20,530 nucleotides of DNA from a virus. Position 1 is the first letter of the stretch; each line of letters starts with the position of its first letter. Below are positions 1-4,240 of this stretch, piece by piece. The notes beneath the pieces are model-generated. The model made no database searches and was not told the origin of the DNA. It was given only the letters and a program-made list of their open reading frames with translations. The DNA is taken from positions 1-20,530 of IMG/VR virus record IMGVR_UViG_3300006789_000241; one strand, written 5' to 3'. A program made the translations under genes and the position numbers.

Positions 1-24
1 CCCCTAGTGCAAAGGAGCACACCC

Positions 25-336
25 ATGTCTCGATACCTCCAAGACCCAGGAACCGAAGCAACCTTCCGCCTCCCTCAACACCTCCGAGAGTCCCTCCGAG
101 CAACCTCCTCGGGCCTCCTCCACAACCAACGCATCATCAACACGATCTGTGAGGACAAGGAGGACTGCGAGACCAAGCAACGAGCAGAGCGAGCAGCCAA
201 GGCCTGCCATGCTGCTGCCGTGCTGCTGCTCGGGATCGAGAACATCCTCGAGTTCCCTGAGTGGGCCGAGGACTACCGCGACGGCGTCATCAACAACCTC
301 GACAACCTCATCGACAGCGTCCAACCGCCGGGCTGA
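25..336 (+). CDS. Hypothetical early protein, 103 aa
   Basis: I do not recognise this protein. I start it at the ATG at 25 because an AAGGAG ribosome binding site (12-17) sits just ahead; a GTG further upstream in the same frame would swallow that site. The sequence is soluble and mostly charged, with a short Ala/Leu-rich helix (around residues 58-70, 'AAVLLLG') and two cysteines near residues 42 and 47. No signal peptide is visible. It is the first of a run of small same-strand genes left of the integrase, the place where T7-like phages carry early host-takeover genes. Its function is unknown; that it is a real gene is supported by the ribosome binding site and the well-spaced next gene. Confidence 0.7.
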   Translation: MSRYLQDPGTEATFRLPQHLRESLRATSSGLLHNQRIINTICEDKEDCETKQRAERAAKACHAAAVLLLGIENILEFPEWAEDYRDGVINNLDNLIDSVQPPG

Positions 337-352
337 AAGGAGCAGCTACACC

Positions 353-676
353 ATGTCTGATAGCGATCTTAACTACTACCGAAACCTGAACAGCCCTTAC
401 ACCCACTACCACAACCCATGGCTAGATAGCCCAGACCGTGCGGGACTCCCTGCGGTCTACGACAAGGATGGGTGGCAGGTGTTCCCTGTCCACCATGGGT
501 ACGACTTCGTCTACAACGGCTGCTGCATCACGCAGCGAGCAGGTATCACTAGCACCCCCATCGAAGAGACCATCAAGCAGTTGCAGAGAGGCTACAGCCC
601 TCCGCTTTCCCCTATCACCAACCCAACCATCCTCAAGGCCTTAGGCCTCGCTGAACCAGCCCCTGAGGTCGGGTAA
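353..676 (+). CDS. Hypothetical early protein, 107 aa, Tyr/Pro-rich
   Basis: This is an unrecognised soluble protein. The ATG at 353 follows an AAAGGAG site (336-342) and is the first Met that begins a plausible protein; the frame is open further upstream only because it runs through the previous gene. The N-terminal third is rich in Tyr, Asn, His and Pro (for example NYYRNLNSPYTHYHNPW). A middle segment has DGWQVFPVHHGYDF and a CC pair, and the C-terminus is proline-rich. There is no membrane segment. It lies 16 bases after the preceding gene in the presumed early operon. Confidence 0.7.
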   Translation: MSDSDLNYYRNLNSPYTHYHNPWLDSPDRAGLPAVYDKDGWQVFPVHHGYDFVYNGCCITQRAGITSTPIEETIKQLQRGYSPPLSPITNPTILKALGLAEPAPEVG

Positions 677-735
677 CACTCCTGACCACTCCCTGCCCTA
701 CCCCCCCCCCCTGATCTACGAAAGGATCACCCACC

Positions 736-912
736 ATGTACGGACAGCCACAACTCAAGCACCTCAACCTGACGAACCACCGCGACCAGCAGCGGCGTGC
801 AAAGGAGGCCCGCGACAAGGCCGAAGAGCACGCCTCGAGCATCGAGTACGACGATGAGCGGGGTCACGGGATCTCCGAAGAGGAGACCGTGGTCTCGGAC
901 CAAGCTATCTAG
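736..912 (+). CDS. Small charged hypothetical protein, 58 aa
   Basis: This short gene begins MYGQPQLKHLNLTNHRDQQ and ends VVSDQAI. An AAAGGA site (721-726) precedes the ATG at 736. The middle is strongly charged and helical (QQRRAKEARDKAEEHASS), followed by an acidic tail. There is no recognised domain. Between the previous gene and this one is a tract of eleven consecutive cytosines at 701-711. The gene is followed by two small hairpins rather than by an overlapping gene, so it may close a transcription unit. Confidence 0.55.
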   Translation: MYGQPQLKHLNLTNHRDQQRRAKEARDKAEEHASSIEYDDERGHGISEEETVVSDQAI

Positions 913-932
913 CAACGCCTCCTCTAACACCT

Positions 933-972
933 CCTCACCAGTCGTAAGGGCTGGCGAGGGGATTCACCCCTA
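933..972 (+). other. Pair of small hairpins after the first three genes
   Basis: CCTCACCAG (933-941) can pair with CTGGCGAGG (951-959), eight of nine positions, around a 9-base loop. An overlapping smaller stem, AGGGG/ACCCCT-type, follows within 957-972. Neither has a T-run, so this is not a standard intrinsic terminator. It could be a processing site or have no role. Confidence 0.3.
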
Positions 973-990
973 ACGAAAGGAACTAGAGCG

Positions 991-1278
991 ATGACTGACC
1001 AAGACCGAGCAGAGTTTGAGAAGTGGAGTCTGGGTGTAGGGGCCGACGAGTGTGATCTTGTCCAAGACGACAACGGCGATTATATGAGCCGCAAGACGCG
1101 GGACTACTGGGGAGTTTGGCTCGCCGCCCGCCGCACGCAGTACGAGCAGGTGCGGGAGTTGTGTGGCCTGATTAAAACCCTCCACAGTGAGGAACTACAA
1201 GACCGAGGCGAGGTGCCGGTGTTGCTAGATGACATCGCCACCCTCGCCGCCCAACTCAAGGAGCAACAAGATGACTGA
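991..1278 (+). CDS. Hypothetical early protein, 95 aa, first of three related genes
   Basis: The function is unknown. The N-terminal half has a pattern that recurs in many phage hypothetical proteins: an 'AEFEKW' start, then 'DDNGDYMSRKTRDYWGVWLAARR' spread over residues 28-50. The C-terminal half is a predicted helix or coiled coil ending in AAQLKEQQDD. That tail is shared with the next two genes. The codons for LKEQQ contain AAGGAG, which serves as the ribosome binding site of the next gene, whose ATG overlaps this gene's stop (ATGACTGA). Translation of the pair is therefore probably coupled. An AAAGGA site precedes the ATG at 991. Confidence 0.7.
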   Translation: MTDQDRAEFEKWSLGVGADECDLVQDDNGDYMSRKTRDYWGVWLAARRTQYEQVRELCGLIKTLHSEELQDRGEVPVLLDDIATLAAQLKEQQDD

Positions 1279-1733
1279 CGCAACATGCCCCCACTGCGCA
1301 ACCCCGTTCCGCCTCGGAGCAGACCTACAAGCTGCTCGTGACAAGATCGCCGAACTGGAATCCCGCGACAAGCAGGTACGGGAGTTGGTGGAGGCGGTGG
1401 GCGTACTGTTGAATAGCGGGGAAAAGATGCACAACCCGTACTACAGCGACCGAGTGTGGCAGAACTTGCACGATGCCTACGAAGCCGCCCAACTCAAGGA
1501 GCAACAAGATGAGCGGTGAACATGAACATTGCCCCGGATGCGGAGACGATATGCGCCAGTGCCACCATGCGATAAACGCCCGCATCGCCGAGCTTGAAGC
1601 CCGCGACAAGCAGTCGCGGGAGTTGGCAGCTCTGCTGGAGCGTCTAGAGCGATGGCTTCCAGTTGAGCAGGACGATCTCGCTCGCATGGATCATAACGAT
1701 ATTGATACTACCCTCGCCCAACTCAAGGAGCAC
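1246..1733 (+). repeat. Three copies of a gene-end/RBS repeat, ~235 bp apart
   Basis: A 29-base stretch at 1246-1274 recurs exactly at 1484-1512. Its central 17 bases, GCCCAACTCAAGGAGCA, recur a third time at 1716-1732. Each copy encodes the AQLKE tail of one gene and contains the AAGGAG ribosome binding site of the next. The spacing of 238 and 232 bases, plus a second shared block (around 1347-1390 and 1584-1627), indicates tandem duplication of a whole gene-sized unit. Confidence 0.85.
1271..1519 (+). CDS. Hypothetical CxxC/coiled-coil protein, 82 aa, second of three related genes
   Basis: I choose the ATG at 1271 because it overlaps the preceding stop and follows the AAGGAG embedded in that gene. 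The N-terminus carries a CPHC pair (C6, C9), half of a zinc-binding motif. Residues ~20-42 (KIAELESRDKQVRELVEAV) look like a coiled coil and closely match the next gene (RIAELEARDKQSRELAALL). The C-terminus repeats AAQLKEQQD from the previous gene. It probably dimerises or binds a partner through the coiled coil; the function is not known. Confidence 0.7.
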   Translation: MTDATCPHCATPFRLGADLQAARDKIAELESRDKQVRELVEAVGVLLNSGEKMHNPYYSDRVWQNLHDAYEAAQLKEQQDER

Positions 1734-1742
1734 GCACAATGA
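1509..1742 (+). CDS. Hypothetical zinc-ribbon-like/coiled-coil protein, 77 aa, third of three related genes
   Basis: This starts at the ATG at 1509, overlapping the previous gene by 11 bases, with AAGGAG at 1496-1501 inside that gene. Near the N-terminus CPGC (C8, C11) is followed by C18 and H19/H20, so a complete four-ligand zinc site is possible, unlike in its neighbour. The helix RIAELEARDKQSREL (residues ~24-38) and the LAQLKEH tail make it a paralogue of the preceding gene. Its stop overlaps the next start (ATGA). The function is unknown. Confidence 0.7.
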   Translation: MSGEHEHCPGCGDDMRQCHHAINARIAELEARDKQSRELAALLERLERWLPVEQDDLARMDHNDIDTTLAQLKEHAQ

Positions 1743-2017
1743 CTTGGACCTTCATCGACTACTCGATGACTCCAAGGACGGAGCATGTGTCCACTCGATA
1801 CGGACACAGGCCACGGACGGCCAGCCTCCGGCAGAAGCTCAAGCATGGGCTGGCCTACTTTGTCAGCCAGGACCACGAGCTGACCTCGGATCCCTCGCCG
1901 GAGCACATCGGACTGGTGATGTACACCGGAAAGCGAAGGAAGTATCAGGGAGTCCCTGCCTTTGTTCGCCTCGAAGACGCGAGGGCTAACCTCGCACTTG
2001 CACTTTCTCAATCGTGA
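1739..2017 (+). CDS. Hypothetical early protein, 92 aa
   Basis: The ATG at 1739 overlaps the preceding stop (ATGA), and AAGGAG at 1725-1730 lies in the previous gene. The protein is basic in its first half (RYGHRPRTASLRQKLKHG) and looks globular, with the segment HIGLVMYTGKRRKYQGVPAFVRLEDA towards the end. There is no cysteine, signal or membrane segment. It does not carry the AQLKE tail of the three genes before it and ends the early operon just ahead of the lysogeny-type regulatory region. I do not recognise the family. Confidence 0.65.
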   Translation: MTWTFIDYSMTPRTEHVSTRYGHRPRTASLRQKLKHGLAYFVSQDHELTSDPSPEHIGLVMYTGKRRKYQGVPAFVRLEDARANLALALSQS

Positions 2018-2062
2018 GTTATATTCTCACGCCTACGACATTCCCCGGGTTCTGGGAGGGCC

Positions 2063-2091
2063 TTGAGAAGCATATTGAGGGAGAGTATACT
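2063..2091 (+). promoter_or_regulatory. Sigma70-like promoter
   Basis: TTGAGA (2063-2068) and TATACT (2086-2091) are separated by exactly 17 bases; each box differs from consensus at only one position. The expected start is near 2097-2099. It would drive the possible 46-aa gene, the winged-helix regulator, the integrase and perhaps the tRNA. Confidence comes from the spacing and box quality; no transcript data are available. Confidence 0.65.
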
Positions 2092-2095
2092 GTTA

Positions 2096-2112
2096 GGTAC
2101 TTGTTAAGTACC
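2096..2112. promoter_or_regulatory. Perfect inverted repeat over the start site: candidate operator
   Basis: GGTACTT-GTT-AAGTACC is a perfect 7-bp inverted repeat with a 3-base centre, beginning 4 bases after the -10 box and thus covering the predicted transcription start. This is where a dimeric repressor would block the promoter. The natural candidate binder is the winged-helix protein encoded at 2315-2653. The alternative is a small hairpin at the 5' end of the transcript. Confidence 0.55.
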
Positions 2113-2144
2113 TCGCATGGATCATTACACACCTGGAGTCACCT

Positions 2145-2285
2145 ATGTTTCACACGTTCGCTGGTTCATTGTTCGGATTCGATTGGTTCGCAGAGTGTAC
2201 GACCCCTGGGTCATACGTTCGTGTATCAGGTAAAGACCTTGAAATCCACGCATGGAGACTGTACATTGTAGTCTGTCGTAGATAG
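2145..2285 (+). CDS. Possible 46-aa protein in the regulatory region
   Basis: This short open frame begins MFHTFAGSLFGFDWF and ends RLYIVVCRR. It is preceded by a usable ribosome binding site (GGAG at 2134-2137, 7 bases before the ATG) and sits directly downstream of the sigma70-like promoter. Its amino-acid composition is protein-like, with aromatic residues, a GKDLEIHAW segment and a basic end. It has no recognised domain. If real, it could be a small partner or excision/Cro-type protein of the lysogeny module, but that is a guess from position only. The surrounding codons are less G+C-rich than in neighbouring genes, which weakens the case. Confidence 0.4.
   Translation: MFHTFAGSLFGFDWFAECTTPGSYVRVSGKDLEIHAWRLYIVVCRR
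2239..2267 (+). promoter_or_regulatory. Weak sigma70-like promoter before the winged-helix gene
   Basis: TTGAAA (2239-2244) lies 17 bases from TACATT (2262-2267), a 5/6 and a 4/6 match. Just downstream are two TAGTCT copies (within 2269-2288), which could be part of a control site. It overlaps the end of the possible 46-aa gene. This is only suggestive. Confidence 0.25.
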
Positions 2286-2314
2286 TCTACCCCCCTTTAA
2301 CATTGGAACATCCC

Positions 2315-2653
2315 ATGGACATCAAATCGCTAAGGGCATTCACCCGGCTCATGGAGACCCTCGATCCTAACCTCACGATTCAACAGGTTCACATCCTCCT
2401 GACAGTGTTCGGATCTAAATCTCTGGAGAGAGATGGTTACGTTCCCTTGAGTGACATTGTGGACGCCACCGGGCACACCCTGGCGTCCGTGTCGAGGACC
2501 CTGGTGTTCTTCGGGACCCATTTGAAACCTAATCGACGGACCCCGGGCCTCGGGCTCATCGAACGTCGAGAGGACCCTGACAACAACCGCAAGAAGAACC
2601 TCTTCCTTACGAAACGAGGGAAGCTGGTCAAGACCCAACTACAGGAGCTATAG
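2315..2653 (+). CDS. MarR-like winged-helix DNA-binding protein
   Basis: At 112 aa, this matches the winged-helix part of MarR-type regulators. Helices at residues ~1-45 are followed by a recognition-helix region (LSDIVDATGHTLASVSRTL, ~50-68). The wing then carries the typical 'LIERREDPDNNRKKNLFLTKRG' pattern (~84-105, compare ER..DP.DRR...L.LT..G), followed by a short final helix. Full MarR proteins are ~140 aa, so the C-terminal dimer helix is short. I start at ATG 2315; a TTG at 2303 in frame is the alternative. It sits 2 bases ahead of the integrase gene and below a promoter with an inverted repeat, so it probably controls the choice between integration and lytic growth (inference). Confidence 0.75.
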   Translation: MDIKSLRAFTRLMETLDPNLTIQQVHILLTVFGSKSLERDGYVPLSDIVDATGHTLASVSRTLVFFGTHLKPNRRTPGLGLIERREDPDNNRKKNLFLTKRGKLVKTQLQEL

Positions 2654-2655
2654 TC

Positions 2656-3654
2656 ATGCCTATCAGAAAACGAGGATTCGGCTGGCAGGTGGATGTGAAG
2701 CACAAGGGCAACAGGATCCGAGAGACCATCCACGGATCCAAAGACCTCGCCTTGGCCCGGGAGTCCGAGATCAAGGCCCAGCTCTACAGAGGCGAGCCCA
2801 TCGTCACGGAGAGCAAGCAGGACAGGCGAGGAGGTCACACCCTGCGTGAGGCCTTCGAGCAGGCCAAGCTACAGTGGAAGAACACCAAGGCCGAGAGGAC
2901 CTCAGTAGGCAATGCCGAGAGGGTTCTCTCTTTCTTTGGGGACAACGCCTCGGTGAGTAGCATCGACCGGGACGCCGTCGCGAGGTACGTCAAGCACCTC
3001 GACGAGGACAAGGGCAACAGCTCGAGCACCATCAACCGCAAGCTCACGGCCCTGCGGGTGCTGCTCCGGACTGCCCACGAGCACGAGTGGATCGACAGGA
3101 TCCCGAGGCTCCCTAAGCTCAAGGAGCGGAAGCACCGAGTGGTCTGCTACTCCCCAGCAGAAGAGCTGAAGATCCTCGAGACCCTCAGGTCCTTAGGGTA
3201 CGACCGCCAGGCCTACCTCGTGGAGTTCCTGATCGACACTGGGCTCCGCGTCAGCGAGGCTCAGAAGCTCAAGTGGGCTCAGGTTCACGAGGATGCTGTC
3301 GAGGTCCTGGACTCGAAGAACGGTGAGAACAGGCGTGTGCCTCTCACCAAGAGAGCATCGAGGGCCATCAAGATGCAGCCCACCGGGAGGTTCCAAGGAC
3401 CCTTCGGGGGTCTCGACTACGAGAGTCACATCCGCACGGCCTGGGCCAACGTCAGGACCGCCCTGAACCGACAGGAGGATGAGCAGTTCGTCCTCCACGG
3501 CCTACGGCACACGTTCTGCTCCCGGCTCGTGCAGAGAGGCGTGCAGCTCCAGGTTGTGAAGGAGCTCGCTGGACACAAGTGTCTCCAGACCACCCTGAGG
3601 TACGCACACCTCGCACCCTCGAATCTCATGGATGCCGTGGCTCTGTTAGAGTAG
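2656..3654 (+). CDS. int: Tyrosine site-specific recombinase (integrase), 332 aa
   Basis: This is a phage integrase that would recombine attP with a host attB. An N-terminal beta/basic region (residues ~1-55, MPIRKRGFGWQVDVKHKG) resembles arm-binding domains. A SAM-like core-binding domain (~65-150) is followed by a catalytic domain with the full set of residues: R198 (TGLRVSE), a Lys in the DSKNGE beta turn, H281-x-x-R284 (HGLRH), H307 (AGHK) and the nucleophile Y316 (LRYAHL). Length is normal for the family. The ATG at 2656 follows AGGAG at 2643-2647. The gene ends 6 bases before a tRNA-Leu gene, the usual arrangement when the tRNA serves as the attachment site. Confidence 0.95.
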   Translation: MPIRKRGFGWQVDVKHKGNRIRETIHGSKDLALARESEIKAQLYRGEPIVTESKQDRRGGHTLREAFEQAKLQWKNTKAERTSVGNAERVLSFFGDNASVSSIDRDAVARYVKHLDEDKGNSSSTINRKLTALRVLLRTAHEHEWIDRIPRLPKLKERKHRVVCYSPAEELKILETLRSLGYDRQAYLVEFLIDTGLRVSEAQKLKWAQVHEDAVEVLDSKNGENRRVPLTKRASRAIKMQPTGRFQGPFGGLDYESHIRTAWANVRTALNRQEDEQFVLHGLRHTFCSRLVQRGVQLQVVKELAGHKCLQTTLRYAHLAPSNLMDAVALLE

Positions 3655-3660
3655 CGGTAA

Positions 3661-3744
3661 GGGCCTCTGGCGGAATTGGCAGACGCAAGCGACTTAAAAT
3701 CGCTTGATCGAAAGATCGTGCGGGTTCGAGTCCCGCGAGGCCCA
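3661..3744 (+). tRNA. tRNA-Leu (anticodon UAA); possible attachment site
   Basis: This is a complete class II tRNA. The acceptor stem GGGCCTC (3661-3667) pairs with GAGGCCC (3737-3743), discriminator A3744. The D arm has GGAATTGGCAGAC, the anticodon loop is CTTAAAA (3693-3699) with anticodon TAA (3695-3697), the long variable arm is GATCGAAAGATC, and the T arm is GCGGGTTCGAGTCCCGC. CCA is not encoded. TTA codons are rare in the surrounding genes, so codon supply is a poor explanation. The position directly behind the integrase suggests att function, as described for P-SSP7-type phages (inference). Confidence 0.93.
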
Positions 3745-3777
3745 TTAGATCTACAATCCTTACCTTTCAGCTCTGGC

Positions 3778-3801
3778 GGGTCACAGGTCACCTTGTGACC
3801 C
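3778..3801. other. Perfect 8-bp hairpin/inverted repeat
   Basis: GGGTCACA (3778-3785) and TGTGACCC (3794-3801) form a perfect stem around an 8-base loop that itself contains GGTCACC. There is no T-run. It could be an operator, an RNase III-type processing site for the tRNA transcript, or an integrase/IHF-region element. Confidence 0.4.
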
Positions 3802-3824
3802 CGAGGAGTGAGTAGGTGTGAAGC

Positions 3825-3857
3825 CAGCCTCGGTTTAACAGCCGGGGCTGAGCTTTT
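3825..3857 (+). terminator. Intrinsic terminator-like hairpin after tRNA-Leu
   Basis: CAGCCTCGG (3825-3833) pairs with CCGGGGCTG (3842-3850), one T-G wobble in nine, with an 8-base loop. It is followed by AGCTTTT (3851-3857). The T-run is short, so termination may be partial. It would end the regulator-integrase-tRNA transcript. Confidence 0.5.
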
Positions 3858-3895
3858 GGTGACCAGCTTTAGATTTAAAATCTATTCATCGAAAG
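3850..3895 (+). pseudogene. Degenerate tRNA-Leu(UAA)-like segment
   Basis: Positions 3872-3895 match 20 of 24 bases of the anticodon and variable-arm region of the tRNA-Leu at 3691-3714, including TTAAAATC and ATCGAAAG. A 4-bp stem TAGA/TCTA encloses the loop TTTAAAA with TAA at the anticodon place. Upstream, GAGC...GCTT can form a D stem with GG in its loop at about the right distance. No acceptor stem or T arm is visible. It may be a decayed tRNA copy, a second att core or a tRNA mimic. Confidence 0.4.
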
Positions 3896-3909
3896 GTTAC
3901 GCCCGAGTG

Positions 3910-3978
3910 ATACTCACCCGCCTGACATAACCCCTTGCCTACTATAGCTTTCTCTTTTATTTTAACCTATACTCACCC
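3910..3978 (+). repeat. Two direct copies of ATACTCACCC
   Basis: The identical decamer occurs at 3910-3919 and 3969-3978, 59 bases apart, in the region following the integrase and tRNA. Such short spaced repeats near attP can be integrase arm-type sites, but two copies of ten bases is thin evidence. Confidence 0.3.
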
Positions 3979-4043
3979 AGCATTGAGTGTCTACCCGGAC
4001 AGACCCCGATGTGTCCCCAGGTGTGACCCAGCAGGCCAGTTTG

Positions 4044-4063
4044 AATTAACCCACCCCTTAGAA
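4044..4063 (+). promoter_or_regulatory. Candidate phage RNAP promoter, copy 1 (before RNAP gene)
   Basis: AATTAACCCACCCCTTAGAA is identical to the copy at 15021-15040 and nearly so to 6729-6748. All three lie in intergenic gaps on the coding strand, at positions where T7-like phages have their own promoters. The CAC...TTAG-AA part loosely resembles the CACTATAG core of T7/SP6 promoters, with a likely start at the G. The start to the RNAP ATG is about 180 bases. Confidence 0.6.
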
Positions 4064-4074
4064 GGAAAGAAGCT

Positions 4075-4129
4075 CCTTAAGACATCCTTAAGACATCCTT
4101 AAGACCTCATCTGGACCTCATCTAGACCT
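4075..4129 (+). repeat. Five 11-bp tandem repeats (iteron-like)
   Basis: The units are CCTTAAGACAT (4075-4085), CCTTAAGACAT (4086-4096), CCTTAAGACCT (4097-4107), CATCTGGACCT (4108-4118) and CATCTAGACCT (4119-4129). The period is exactly 11, about one helical turn, so a protein bound to each unit would sit on one face of the DNA. They start 12 bases after candidate phage promoter copy 1. Possible roles are a replication origin or a control site for RNAP transcription. Confidence 0.75.
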
Positions 4130-4133
4130 CTCC

Positions 4134-4150
4134 ATGAAGTCCAAGAGAAG
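4134..4150 (+). repeat. 17-base repeat shared with the capsid leader
   Basis: ATGAAGTCCAAGAGAAG here recurs exactly at 18765-18781. Both copies are non-coding and lie near a candidate phage promoter, upstream of a major gene (RNAP here, capsid there). The ATG inside it leads to no useful frame. Confidence 0.7.
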
Positions 4151-4240
4151 TCCCCCTGACGTACCTCAGCGTAACTTTGTAATACCCCTTCCTACCCCTC
4201 CAAGGATGGAAGCATAAGACCCCCACAGGAGTCCTCCCCT

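Larger units (their letters stand above)
2018..2314. other. Regulatory interval between early genes and the lysogeny module
   Basis: This interval of about 300 bases is more A+T-rich than its surroundings. It contains the promoter and inverted repeat at 2063-2112, the possible 46-aa gene and the weaker promoter at 2239-2267. A frame beginning with GTG at 2014 is open to 2271, but it runs through the promoter and lacks the codon bias of the other genes, so I treat it as non-coding. Confidence 0.5.
3745..4240. other. Non-coding control region between tRNA and RNAP gene
   Basis: No convincing gene lies in these ~500 bases. In order, they hold a hairpin (3778-3801), a terminator-like hairpin (3825-3857), a degenerate tRNA-Leu-like segment (3850-3895), two copies of ATACTCACCC (3910-3919, 3969-3978), a pyrimidine/T-rich tract (3948-3964), a candidate phage promoter (4044-4063), five 11-bp tandem repeats (4075-4129), a 17-base repeat shared with the capsid leader (4134-4150), and the RNAP ribosome binding site. 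It may combine attP arm sites, the end of the lysogeny transcript and an origin or control region for RNAP. Confidence 0.6.

Noticed and set aside
2014-2271. 85-codon frame starting with GTG that overlaps the preceding stop
   Set aside because: It runs across the near-consensus promoter and the inverted repeat, lacks the G+C-rich third positions of the neighbours and conflicts with the better-supported 46-aa frame.
3922-3948. CTGACA ... TATAGC or CTACTATAG as a sigma70 or T7-type promoter
   Set aside because: The spacing between boxes is only 12-15 bases, and the ACTATAG match stands alone without repetition elsewhere in the window.
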